From the NCBI RefSeq assembly GCF_025273675.1, contig NZ_CP045809.1:1736001-1800000 (forward strand): a stretch of DNA of 64,000 nt, written 5' to 3'. Shown piece by piece: positions 27,628 through 36,108 of this stretch. A program made the position numbers and the translations under genes. How positions within the stretch are numbered: position 1 is the first letter of the stretch; every line of letters starts with the position of its first letter. Under the pieces are notes generated by a model that saw only the letters and a program-made list of their open reading frames with translations, made no database searches and was not told where the DNA came from. The DNA is from Gordonia pseudamarae. Lineage in GTDB: Bacteria; Actinomycetota; Actinomycetes; Mycobacteriales; Mycobacteriaceae.

Positions 27628-28986
27628 TCAGAGGGTGGCGAAGGCGCCGGCGAGCACACCGAGGGCGTCGCGAAGCAACTCGTCCGAGATGGACAGCGGG
27701 GGCAGGAAACGCAGGACGTTGCCGAAGGTGCCCGCGGTCAGGACGAGCACGCCATTGTCCTGGCAGTGGCGGGCGATGCGGGCCGGTGCGTCACGATGGG
27801 GTTCGGTGGTGCCGGGCAGGACCAGTTCGGCGGCGATCATCGCGCCCCGCCCGCGTATCTGACCGATCACGTCGGTGCCCGCGGTGATCTCGCGTAGCTC
27901 ACGCGTCAGGAGGTCGCCGATGTCGCGGGCCCGTTCGAGCAGGTTGTTCGAGGTGATCTCGTCGAAGACGCCCAGCGCGGCGGCACAGGCCACCGGGTTG
28001 CCACTGTAGGTGCCGCCGATCCCGCCGGGATGCGCGGCGTCCATGACATCGGCACGGCCGGTGACCGCGGCCAGCGGCAGCCCACCGGCCAGGCCTTTCG
28101 CGGTGACCACCAGGTCGGGAACGATGCCCTCGTGTTCGGACGCGAACCACCTGCCGGTGCGGGCGATACCGGCCTGTACCTCGTCGGCCACCAGCAGGAT
28201 GCCCCGATCACGGCACAACTGTTCGACGCCGCGCAGGAAACCGTCGGCGGGCACGATGAATCCGCCCTCGCCCTGGATCGGTTCGACCACCACACACGCG
28301 ATGGCGTCGGCGCCGAGCTGCACGTCGATGAGATCGGCGAGTCGGCCGAGCGCCTCTGCCGCGCAGTTGTCGGGGCCCGACGGCCAGCGGTACGGGTAGG
28401 CCATCGGCGCCCGGTACACCTCGGGCGCGAACGGGCCGAAACCATGCTTGTACGGCCGGTCCTTGGCGGTCATCGTCATCGTGAGCAGTGACCGGCCGTG
28501 GAAGGCGTGGTCGAACACGATCACGGCGGGGCGACAGGTGGCGGCGCGCGCGTACTTGACCGCGTTCTCGACGGCCTCACTGCCGGTGTTGAACAGGGCG
28601 GTCCGCTTCTCGTGATCACCGGGGGTGAGTCGGTTGAGGGTTTCGGCGACCTCGATGTACAGCTCATACGGGGTGGCCAGGAAACAGGTGTGCGTGAACG
28701 CCTCGAGTTGATCGGCTGCCCGGGCGACGACGTGGGGAGCGGAGTTGCCGACCGTGGTGACCGCGATGCCGCTGCCGAGGTCGATCATGCAGTTGCCGTC
28801 GACATCGACGATCACTCCGCCACCCGCCGCGGCCGCGTAGATGCCCGCGCTGCTCGTGAGCCCTGCGGGCAGGGCGGCGGCCCTGCGGGCGGCAAGTTCC
28901 CGCGAGCGCGGTCCCGGAATCTCGGTGACCAGCCGTCGCCGCTGCGGCGCCGCGAACCCCTCGGCAGGGAAACCGGATGCTGACAT
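27628..28986 (-). CDS. davT: class III aminotransferase, likely 5-aminovalerate/4-aminobutyrate transaminase
   Basis: PLP enzyme transferring the terminal amino group of an omega-amino acid to 2-oxoglutarate. The 452 residues contain IDLGSGIAVTTVG, FNTGSEAVENAVKYAR (PLP phosphate loop), AFHGRS, VVVEPIQGEGG, VADEVQAGIARTG (the PLP-ring Asp), and the Schiff-base Lys in VVTAKGLAGGLPL. GabT-type length is normal. It is divergent (140 bp) from a lysine 2-monooxygenase and its amidase, so the substrate is best inferred as 5-aminovalerate. GabT acting on GABA is the alternative, and one enzyme often does both. Confidence 0.86.
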   Translation of the reverse strand: MSASGFPAEGFAAPQRRRLVTEIPGPRSRELAARRAAALPAGLTSSAGIYAAAAGGGVIVDVDGNCMIDLGSGIAVTTVGNSAPHVVARAADQLEAFTHTCFLATPYELYIEVAETLNRLTPGDHEKRTALFNTGSEAVENAVKYARAATCRPAVIVFDHAFHGRSLLTMTMTAKDRPYKHGFGPFAPEVYRAPMAYPYRWPSGPDNCAAEALGRLADLIDVQLGADAIACVVVEPIQGEGGFIVPADGFLRGVEQLCRDRGILLVADEVQAGIARTGRWFASEHEGIVPDLVVTAKGLAGGLPLAAVTGRADVMDAAHPGGIGGTYSGNPVACAAALGVFDEITSNNLLERARDIGDLLTRELREITAGTDVIGQIRGRGAMIAAELVLPGTTEPHRDAPARIARHCQDNGVLVLTAGTFGNVLRFLPPLSISDELLRDALGVLAGAFATL

Positions 28987-29126
28987 GGCGACCGCCCTTC
29001 ATCGACGCCGGTGCTCTCGAGAGTACGAACTCACCGGTCATGGCGCCCACGATTGCGCCGAAGTGGCAGGTACCCGCGGGCCGGTGAAGAAGAGCGGGGA
29101 CGTCGGGCCGGCGGTAGCGTCGCCGT

Positions 29127-30788
29127 ATGGCCGCCGATGCACCCGTCACGATCTTCGGACCGGATTTCCCGTTCGCCTACGACGACTGGCTGCGCCATCC
29201 GGCAGGCCTGGGCACGGTGCCCGATGAAGCGCTCGGCTCGGAGGTCGCGATTGTCGGGGCGGGCATGGCGGGGATGGTCGCGGCCTACGAACTGATGAAG
29301 CTCGGCCTGAAACCGGTCGTGTACGAGGCCGAACGGATCGGTGGGCGGCTTCGGTCCGAACCGTTCACCCCCGGTGAGCCGGAGGTCGCCGAACTCGGTG
29401 GTATGCGTTTCCCGATTTCGTCGCGGGCATTCTTCCACTACGTCGACATGTTCGGTCTGGGCTACCGTCCCTTTCCCAATCCGCTGACCCCAGCGTCGGG
29501 ATCCACCGTCATCGACATCGGCGGCCAGACGCTCTATGCCCGCACCATCGACGATCTGCCCGAGATCTACCGGGTGATCTCGCGGGCCTGGGACGCGGCA
29601 CTGGAACGGGTTGCCGGATTCGGCGACCTTCAGGATGCGATTGTTCGCCGCGACGCGGTGGCGTTGAAGAAGCGCTGGAACAAGCTGGTCCGGGAGTGGG
29701 ACGACCGTAGCTTCTACGATTTCCTGGCCACCTCCGACGAGTTCGGGTCGCTTACGTACCGGCATCGGGAATTGTTCGGTCAGGTCGGATTCGGCACCGG
29801 TGGCTGGGATTCGGATTTCGCCAACTCGATGCTGGAGATCTTGCGGGTGGTGGTCACGGGCTGTGACAGCGACCAGTTCCTGATCGACGGCGGCTGTGAG
29901 CAGGTGCCGCGCGGACTGTGGGCGCACGCGCCGGAGACCATTGCGCACTGGCCGGCCGGGACAACTCTGTCGTCGCTGCACCGGGGAGTGCCCAGGGCCG
30001 GGGTCGCCAGGATCCGCCGGCTCGGGCCCGACCGGATCGAGGTCACCGACCGGTGGGGCGATGCGCATGTGTTTCCGGCGGTGGTGGCGACCTGTCAGGC
30101 GTGGCTGCTCTCGACGGAGATCGACTGCGACGAATCATTGTTCAGCCAGGACATGTGGATGGCGCTGGACCGAACGCGCTACATGCAGTCGTCGAAAACA
30201 TTCGTCATGGTGGATCGGCCCTTTTGGAAAGACGTAGATCCGGACACCGGGCGCGATCTGATGAGTACGACGTTGACGGACCGGCTCACACGCGGCACAT
30301 ATTTGTTTGACAACGGACCCGATCGGCCCGCCGTGATCTGTCTCACGTACAGCTGGATGTCCGATGCCCTGAAAGTGCTTCCGCATCCGGTGGGACGGCG
30401 CGTTGAATTGGCTTTGTCCGCGTTGCGAAAGATCTACCCCGACGTTGACATTGAAAGTCACATTGTGGGAAGGCCATTGACCGTGTCCTGGGAAGATGAG
30501 CCGCACTTCCTGGGCGCATTCAAAGGTGCGCTGCCGGGCCACTACCGCTACAATACCCGAATGTATGGTCATTTCCACGATCAGGGGAAATTCCCGGACG
30601 CCGAGCGGGGGATATTTCTTGCCGGTGATGATGTATCATTCATGCCTGCGTGGGTGGAGGGGGCTGTACAGACCGGTTTGAATGCCGTGTGGGGAGTTCT
30701 TTCACATTTCAGTGGTCGGACGCCGCCGGATAACCCGGGGCCGGGTGACGTGTACTCTCGGCTCGGACCAATAGATATCGGAGACTGA
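29127..30788 (+). CDS. davB: L-lysine 2-monooxygenase (flavin amine oxidase family)
   Basis: Converts L-lysine to 5-aminovaleramide with O2. The 553 residues closely match my recollection of Pseudomonas DavB: the N-terminal ITIFGPDFPFAYDDW-like segment (here VTIFGPDFPFAYDDW), FAD motif VAIVGAGMAGMVAAYELM, LGGMRFPISS, VGFGTGGWDSDF, ARYMQSSKTF-like RYMQSSKTFVMVDRPFW and the C-terminal FAD segment GDDVSFMPAWVEGAVQT. Tryptophan 2-monooxygenase belongs to the same family. The amidase gene 5 bp downstream and the transaminase upstream favour the lysine route. The last third has visibly lower GC and non-local codons. Confidence 0.88.
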   Translation: MAADAPVTIFGPDFPFAYDDWLRHPAGLGTVPDEALGSEVAIVGAGMAGMVAAYELMKLGLKPVVYEAERIGGRLRSEPFTPGEPEVAELGGMRFPISSRAFFHYVDMFGLGYRPFPNPLTPASGSTVIDIGGQTLYARTIDDLPEIYRVISRAWDAALERVAGFGDLQDAIVRRDAVALKKRWNKLVREWDDRSFYDFLATSDEFGSLTYRHRELFGQVGFGTGGWDSDFANSMLEILRVVVTGCDSDQFLIDGGCEQVPRGLWAHAPETIAHWPAGTTLSSLHRGVPRAGVARIRRLGPDRIEVTDRWGDAHVFPAVVATCQAWLLSTEIDCDESLFSQDMWMALDRTRYMQSSKTFVMVDRPFWKDVDPDTGRDLMSTTLTDRLTRGTYLFDNGPDRPAVICLTYSWMSDALKVLPHPVGRRVELALSALRKIYPDVDIESHIVGRPLTVSWEDEPHFLGAFKGALPGHYRYNTRMYGHFHDQGKFPDAERGIFLAGDDVSFMPAWVEGAVQTGLNAVWGVLSHFSGRTPPDNPGPGDVYSRLGPIDIGD

Positions 30789-30793
30789 TTGCC

Positions 30794-31636
30794 TTGCCCG
30801 AGACGTTGCGCCTGGCCCTGTGGCAGTGCGAGCCGATGCCGCCGGTCGAGTCGCTGCGCGTAGATTACACGGTCGCCGAGAACCTCGAGCGCCTGGAGGC
30901 CAAACTGGCCGAGGTCGCCGGGACCGTCGATCTGCTGGTCACCCCGGAGATGTTCATCGGTGGATACAACGTCGGAGCCGATGCCGTACGGCTGCGTGCC
31001 GATCCGGCGCTGCGGGACATGACGGTTCCGCCGGTCGACGGGTCGGTCGCCGACGCCGTCTCGCATATGTGCGCCAAGCACGGGATCGCCGTCGTCTACG
31101 GATGCGCGGAGATCGCCGATGACGGATCGGTGTACAACGCCGCGCGGCTCGTCGACGCGACCGGCGCCCATGTGGGCAGCCACCACAAGACGCACCTGTT
31201 CGGCGACCTCGACCGGGCGATGTTCACCGCGGGCACCGAGCCGGCGCCGGTCATCGAGTTCGGCGGATGGCATGTCGGTCTGCTCATCTGTTACGAGGTC
31301 GAGTTCCCGGAGATGGTGCGTTCGCTCGCCGTCCGCGGCGCCGATATCGTCTGCGTGCCCACCGCCAACATGGCCGAGTTCAACGATGTGCAGCGGGTGC
31401 TGCTCCCGGCCCGTGCGCTGGAAAACCAGGTCTTCCTCGCCTACGCGAACGGTGTGGGCGTCGAAGGCGATATGACCTATGGCGGCCTGAGCACTATTCT
31501 CGGGCCCACCGGCGTGTCCGTCGCCGAGAAGGGCGGCGACCCGGATCTGGTGACCGCCTCCATCACCCGCACCGACATCAAACGCGCCCGCGGCCAGTTC
31601 TGCTATCTCGACGATCGCAACCGAGACGTGTACTGA
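30794..31636 (+). CDS. davA: nitrilase-superfamily amidase, probable 5-aminovaleramidase
   Basis: Expected to hydrolyse 5-aminovaleramide to 5-aminovalerate and ammonia. The 280-residue carbon-nitrogen hydrolase has the complete triad: Glu in LLVTPEMFIGGY (about 54), Lys in HHKTHLFGDLD (about 130) and Cys in VGLLICYEVEFPEM (about 163). TTG start at 30794, with CGGAG about 10 bases upstream and 5 bp after davB, fits an operon. Other amide substrates are possible, but the pairing with DavB is the classical one. It is convergent with the next gene. Confidence 0.86.
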   Translation: MPETLRLALWQCEPMPPVESLRVDYTVAENLERLEAKLAEVAGTVDLLVTPEMFIGGYNVGADAVRLRADPALRDMTVPPVDGSVADAVSHMCAKHGIAVVYGCAEIADDGSVYNAARLVDATGAHVGSHHKTHLFGDLDRAMFTAGTEPAPVIEFGGWHVGLLICYEVEFPEMVRSLAVRGADIVCVPTANMAEFNDVQRVLLPARALENQVFLAYANGVGVEGDMTYGGLSTILGPTGVSVAEKGGDPDLVTASITRTDIKRARGQFCYLDDRNRDVY

Positions 31637-31655
31637 CTCCTGCCGCGACCGCCGA

Positions 31656-32588
31656 TCACCGGCGGTGCGAGAGCAGGAACGTGATGACCTTCCGGTCGAG
31701 GGCCGGGCCGTTCACCGTGACACCGCCCGGACCTGTCGGATGGTCGGCACCGATCACCGTCGCGGACACCACCTCGCGGCGACCGGCCCCGTACCGCTCG
31801 AGCACGGTCGGATACCTGTCCGACGATGTGGCCCTCAGCCGTGAGACCGCCGGGTGCGCACCGCGAATCCCGTTGACGTTCAAGGCGGCACCGATGCTCA
31901 GCGTACTCACGAACAGCGGTACGAGGCTGTCCTTGTCGGCCTGGACGACGAACATGGGGATCGGTTTCCCCTGACGGGTGGCGCGGGTCAACGCGCCCGT
32001 CGGATCGGCCGCGAACGGGACACTCGCGCTTGTGGCGGCCCCGGCGAACAATTCCGGGTAGAGCGCGACAACGTTCTGCGTCATCGCGCCGCCGGCGGAA
32101 TGCCCGACCACGTACACGCGCGACGGATCCGCTCTCAGTTCGCGCACCGATCGCCGGACGATGCCGGCGATGATCGAGGTCTCGCCCTGACCACGGATCA
32201 GATTGGCCGGATCGAACACCCGCCAGGTGCCGGAGGGATCGACCGACAGCGACTGCATCGCCGCGACCACCGAGTATCCGCGCCGATCGGCCTCGGTGAG
32301 CAGGGTGCTCGTGCGGCGCAACTCCCGGGGATCGCCGTTGCGCACCTTGCTCGCGCCGTGCAGCCAGATCATGAGTGGTTGCCCCGGCCGGTGCGCCCGT
32401 GGCCGGTACACCTGGAACTCGCGCGAACCCGCGGTCCCGGTGTACCTCTCGGTGGTGATCGTTCCGTTCGCATGCGGTTGCGAGTGCGCGCGATATCCGG
32501 AGTCCGCGGACGGTGCCGCAGCCGCTCCGGGCGCGGTCACCGCCAGAACGACGGCCAATGTGGACAATGCCGTGATTCCGAAACGCAT
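31656..32588 (-). CDS. secreted alpha/beta hydrolase (PHB-depolymerase/feruloyl-esterase-like)
   Basis: Exported esterase of unknown substrate. The 310 residues show a signal peptide (FGITALSTLAVVLAVTAPGAAAA; cleavage about residue 25), MIWLHGASKVRNG (oxyanion region), the nucleophile elbow VVGHSAGGAMTQ (Ser about 170), FVVQADKDSLVP near the Asp, and a late His in VIGADHPTGPGG. This is the order of the poly(3-hydroxybutyrate) depolymerase-like LpqC/esterase family. ATG at 32588 with a good GGGG leader. It stands alone, convergent with davA, 61 bp from the pabC-like gene. Confidence 0.83.
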   Translation of the reverse strand: MRFGITALSTLAVVLAVTAPGAAAAPSADSGYRAHSQPHANGTITTERYTGTAGSREFQVYRPRAHRPGQPLMIWLHGASKVRNGDPRELRRTSTLLTEADRRGYSVVAAMQSLSVDPSGTWRVFDPANLIRGQGETSIIAGIVRRSVRELRADPSRVYVVGHSAGGAMTQNVVALYPELFAGAATSASVPFAADPTGALTRATRQGKPIPMFVVQADKDSLVPLFVSTLSIGAALNVNGIRGAHPAVSRLRATSSDRYPTVLERYGAGRREVVSATVIGADHPTGPGGVTVNGPALDRKVITFLLSHRR

Positions 32589-32649
32589 ATTCCCCCTTGT
32601 GGTTATGTGACCTGATCATGATCCCGGCGGTGATGGCCGCCGGTGAACC

Positions 32650-33534
32650 TCACGTCGTTCGGGCGCCGAGGGCGTCGTTCATCATGGCGGTCACCTCACG
32701 GTCGACGGTGACAGGTGCGCCGTCCACGCTCCGGATCGGCGCCGCACCCCGCGTCGACGAACACAACCACAGCGCGTCGGCGGTGGTCAGGTCGGCCGGA
32801 AAGAGTTCGGACACCCGCGTCGGCGCGCCCGCGAGTTCGAGAGCGGCGAACAGATCGCCTTGCGTGGTGCCGGGCAGCACCCCCAGCGCCACCGGAATGG
32901 TGATGTAGACGCCGTCGATGCGCGCGATCAACGTGGAGTTGGGTCCTTCGAGGACATAGCCGTCGGAACTGACGAAGATCACATCGTGCGCGCCGCGCCG
33001 CGCCGCCTCGCGCAGTGCCGCCTTGTTGACGGCGTAGGCGAGTGTCTTGGCGCCCTGCAACAGCCATGGCGAGGTTTCGGTGACATCGTGCCGGTAGCCG
33101 CGATCGAGCAGCACCACGTCGATGCCGTCCAGGCGTGCCCCCGCCGGATCGTCGGGTACAAACCCGTATGCGAAACCGGTTGGTATATCCTCTGTTTCGA
33201 CGCCTCTGGTCATCACAAACTTGACCGCGGCGAACGGGGCGAGCGGGGCCATCTCGGCGGCCGCGACCTCCACCGCCCGCCGCCACAGCGCCCGCTCGGG
33301 CGCCGGTAGATCCATCATGGCCGCCGATCGGGCGAACCTGTCCAGATGCGCGTCCATCGCCTGCGCCACGCCCTGATGCACCAGGATGGTTTCGAAGATG
33401 CCATCACCACGCGTCACGCCCAGGTCGTCGGTGCGCAGCACGGCGTCGCCGACCTGACGCCGGATGATGGCGGCGTCGGGGTCGGCACCGGCCGGGCGGG
33501 ACAGGTCGAGCACGTACAGGGTCAGCGGCTGCAT
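32650..33534 (-). CDS. pabC: class IV aminotransferase, aminodeoxychorismate-lyase-like
   Basis: PLP enzyme of the PabC/D-amino-acid-transaminase fold. The 294 residues contain VTRGDGIFETILVHQGV, HLDRFARSAAMM, the PLP lysine in GAKTLAYAVNKAALREA (about 165), the EGPNSTL phosphate cup and LGVLPGTTQGDLF. Most annotation would call it 4-amino-4-deoxychorismate lyase (folate). Because it lies in line with an N-acylamino-acid racemase cluster, a D-amino-acid or branched-chain transaminase role cannot be ruled out. Confidence 0.8.
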   Translation of the reverse strand: MQPLTLYVLDLSRPAGADPDAAIIRRQVGDAVLRTDDLGVTRGDGIFETILVHQGVAQAMDAHLDRFARSAAMMDLPAPERALWRRAVEVAAAEMAPLAPFAAVKFVMTRGVETEDIPTGFAYGFVPDDPAGARLDGIDVVLLDRGYRHDVTETSPWLLQGAKTLAYAVNKAALREAARRGAHDVIFVSSDGYVLEGPNSTLIARIDGVYITIPVALGVLPGTTQGDLFAALELAGAPTRVSELFPADLTTADALWLCSSTRGAAPIRSVDGAPVTVDREVTAMMNDALGARTT

Positions 33535-33575
33535 ACGGTGATCTTTCCGGGTCTGGGACGTTGCGTAAGGCGATG

Positions 33576-34703
33576 TCAGGCGGCGGTGTCGTCACCGCTG
33601 TCGTAGTGGCGGAGCGTGTTGTGTTCTACCCAATGCATGTCGACGTCGTGGCCGATACCCGGATCGGTCGGGACGATGACCACACCGCCGTGGGCGACGA
33701 CCGGCGGCGTGATGACATCGCGGGCATAGTATTTGTCGGACCCGGACACGTCGGAGGGCAGGGTGAAGCCGGGCAGCGACGAGATGGCGACGTTGGCGGC
33801 GCGGCCCACCCCGAACTCGTGCATCCCGCCGCACCACACCGGGATTCCGGCCTCCACGGCGACGTCGTGGGCGGCCCGGGCCGCCGACAGTCCACCCATC
33901 CGCGACACCTTGATGTTGAGTACCCGGCCGGCGCCCAGTGCGAGCATCGTATGCAGGTCGTGGACGTCCACCACCGACTCATCCAGGCACACCGGGGTGT
34001 CGATCCGGCGCTGCAGTTGTGCGTGGGCGAGGAAATCCCTTGGTGCGTAGGGTTGTTCGATCATGGTCAGACCGGCCTCGTCGAGGGTGATGAACACCTT
34101 CGACGACGCGTCGTCGTCCGGGTAGGCGCCGTTGGCGTCCACGTGCAGGTCGAGGCCGGGATAGGCCCGGCGCACCGCGGCGACGGGTTCGACATCCCAG
34201 CCGGGGGCGATCTTCAGTTTCACCCGCCGATACCCCGCATCCACCTGGCGTTGCACCTGGGTGAGCAGGTCGTCGATGGTCGGTTCGATGCCCAGTGACA
34301 CCCCGGCCACCACCTCGCTCCGGGTCCCGCCGAGCGCCGCCGCCAGCGGTACGCCCTGGATGCGCGTGTAAAGATCCCATGCGGCGCAAGAGAATCCGGA
34401 CTTCGCGAATTCGTGTCCGCGGATCTTCGACCAGGATTGCTCAAAGTCGGCCGGAGTGTCCCAGTCGGTGTCGAGGGCGCGGGGGACCAGGTGGTCGATC
34501 GCGATGTCGAAGGCGGTGAAGGTGGTTTCCGAACAATAGAACGGATCCGCGGGGGAGGCGATCTCGCCCCAGCCGGTGCGGCCGTCGGCATCGGTGGCCG
34601 CGACGAGCAGATGGGTGAGGCCGGACTTGCGGTGTGAACTTGTCTGGAAGCTGTGCGCCAGGTGCAGGCGCACCTCGAAGATGCGCAGACGGTCGAGCCT
34701 CAT
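33576..34703 (-). CDS. enolase-superfamily o-succinylbenzoate synthase / N-acylamino-acid racemase
   Basis: 375 residues of the MLE-subgroup fold. Present are the KxK motif YRRVKLKIAPGWD (about 165-177), metal ligands in LHVDANGAY, MIEQPYAP and CLDESVVD, and the second catalytic Lys in VLNIKVSRMGG. Family members may make o-succinylbenzoate (menaquinone), racemise N-acyl or N-succinyl amino acids, or do both. No men genes are nearby, while an M20 deacylase, GNAT remnant and SIS protein are, so racemase is the better inference. ATG overlaps the SIS gene stop by 4 bp. Confidence 0.8.
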   Translation of the reverse strand: MRLDRLRIFEVRLHLAHSFQTSSHRKSGLTHLLVAATDADGRTGWGEIASPADPFYCSETTFTAFDIAIDHLVPRALDTDWDTPADFEQSWSKIRGHEFAKSGFSCAAWDLYTRIQGVPLAAALGGTRSEVVAGVSLGIEPTIDDLLTQVQRQVDAGYRRVKLKIAPGWDVEPVAAVRRAYPGLDLHVDANGAYPDDDASSKVFITLDEAGLTMIEQPYAPRDFLAHAQLQRRIDTPVCLDESVVDVHDLHTMLALGAGRVLNIKVSRMGGLSAARAAHDVAVEAGIPVWCGGMHEFGVGRAANVAISSLPGFTLPSDVSGSDKYYARDVITPPVVAHGGVVIVPTDPGIGHDVDMHWVEHNTLRHYDSGDDTAA

Positions 34704-35437
34704 GGGTGGGCTCCGTCTTCCGCCACACCGGGGTGTGTCGTGTCGCCGTCCGGTGTGTGGGGGCCCGGTGTGCGGGAGTCTGGGGCGAGGGGCTGGTACA
34801 GGTCGAGGGCGGTGGCGAGTTCGTCCCGGATGGTGAGTCGTCGGCGGGCACCTTTGGCGCTGGCGGTGGTCAAGGTACTGAGCAGATGGCAGACCGCGGC
34901 CATCGCGGTGGGGGAGTCGGCGTAGGAGGCGCTGTCGGTGCGGACCCGGATCGTCGCGTCGGCCAGCGGTGCCAGGGGCGCTTCGTCGCTGTCGGTGACC
35001 AGCACCAGTTTGCCGCCCGCCGCGCGGAAGAGCTCGCCGAGTTTGGTGGTTTCGCGGCGGTAGCGGCGCAGCGAGAACGCGATCAGCAGATCCTTGTCGC
35101 GTACGTCGGTGAGCACCGTCAACGGGGTCAGCGCGTGGCCGTCGATGAGGAACACGTTGGACAGCGTGGCCGACAGATCAGCGCTGAGCAGGCCCGCGTA
35201 CATCGCGGACTTCCCCTCGCCGGTGATGTACCGGCGCCGGGCACCCAGGATGACCGCGGCCGCCTGGGGCAATGCGCCGCTGGCCGTGAGATCATTGAAA
35301 GTCATTGCCAGGGAGCGTGTCTCTGCCTGCATCACGCGACTCTGCACCTGTTCGGCGGAGGAGTTGGTGCGCAGCCGCTCGCCGTAGCGCTCACCGGGCG
35401 TGGACAGGCTCGGATTCTGTGTGCGGTCCTCGGTCAT
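34700..35437 (-). CDS. SIS-domain protein, RpiR-like without HTH
   Basis: From ATG 35437 it has 245 residues. The SIS sugar-phosphate-binding fold is visible: ARRRYITGEGKSAMYAGLLS, VFLIDGHAL, RDKDLLIAFSLRRYRRET, LVLVTDSDEAPLA. RpiR regulators carry an HTH of about 75 residues ahead of SIS. Here the short N-terminus (QVQSRVMQAETRSLAMTFND) shows no convincing HTH, so it may be a stand-alone SIS protein. It overlaps the preceding truncated acetyltransferase and the following racemase by ATGA, a three-gene coupled unit. Upstream starts at 35635 would overlap the GNAT frame completely. Confidence 0.72.
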   Translation of the reverse strand: MTEDRTQNPSLSTPGERYGERLRTNSSAEQVQSRVMQAETRSLAMTFNDLTASGALPQAAAVILGARRRYITGEGKSAMYAGLLSADLSATLSNVFLIDGHALTPLTVLTDVRDKDLLIAFSLRRYRRETTKLGELFRAAGGKLVLVTDSDEAPLAPLADATIRVRTDSASYADSPTAMAAVCHLLSTLTTASAKGARRRLTIRDELATALDLYQPLAPDSRTPGPHTPDGDTTHPGVAEDGAHP

Positions 35438-35919
35438 GGCGCCCGGACCGCCGGGTACGCCGCGGTGCCGGTGGCCGCCCCCGGAACCGGCCCGGCCGGG
35501 CCGGTCGCCGACTGTGTGCGATGACATGACACCAGTATCGGCCCGTCCTTGACCACCGCCCGTATCGCGGCAAGGGTCCGCGTGTTGGCCGGTGTGTCGG
35601 GGCGGTCGTCGGACGTCTCGGGCAGAGCGAGCCACCGGCCGCCGTATCCGGCGGGAATCCCCACTGCCGTGACCGGTCGCCCCTGGTCCGCTGAATCGAG
35701 TCCGGCGAATCCGTACGCGACTCCGACGCGCCGGTCGGAGTCGGTGTAGGCCCCGATCGTCGAGCCCCCGTTGCGGGTGAGCGCCGACAGCGGGTTGGGG
35801 TTGAGCGCGAACTCGGGCCGGTCGTAGCCGAAGACCCGCCGGTACAACTCGTCGGCCGCCTGGAATTGATCGAAGCGGTCACGGGTGCGCACCTGGGTGT
35901 GCGTGTCGGGAGGGGGCAC
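35434..35919 (-). pseudogene. truncated GNAT acyltransferase
   Basis: From GTG 35919 the frame gives 161 residues. The first 75 (FDQFQAADELYRRVFGY, LNPNPLSALTRNGGSTIGAY, VGVAYGFAGLDS) match the N-terminus of a GNAT family that I recall beside N-acylamino-acid racemases. After AGLDSADQ the expected acetyl-CoA loop (Q/RxxGxG/A) and C-terminal strands are absent. The remaining 85 residues do not resemble a GNAT, and no other frame restores it. It still ends in an ATGA overlap with the SIS gene. I read it as a gene with a large internal deletion, probably inactive; recruitment to a new function is the alternative. Confidence 0.65.
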
Positions 35920-36019
35920 GGGACGATCTTTCGCGAATCGGCGGTGCCGGGGCGTCGTGGCGGGCGCGATGCCGGGGGTGCGCCGTGGCCGGGCTGGTGG
36001 ACGGCGGATCTTGTTGAGA

Positions 36020-36071
36020 AACGTAATATTAAGAATATCTTGCCATTTCACCTGATACAAGGCCAAGATAG
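36020..36071 (+). promoter_or_regulatory. AT-rich divergent promoter/operator upstream of the M20 gene
   Basis: ATATT (36026-36030), AAG, AATAT (36034-36038) form a short dyad in a conspicuously AT-rich 40 bp. TTGCCA (36040-36045) followed 18 bases later by AAGATA could be a -35/-10 pair reading toward the M20 peptidase. The region also lies upstream of the divergent GNAT-SIS-racemase unit, so it may control both sides. Confidence 0.45.
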
Positions 36072-36108
36072 GACACGTAAGTGTCGCCAACAGCTCGGGG
36101 GTGGCTTC

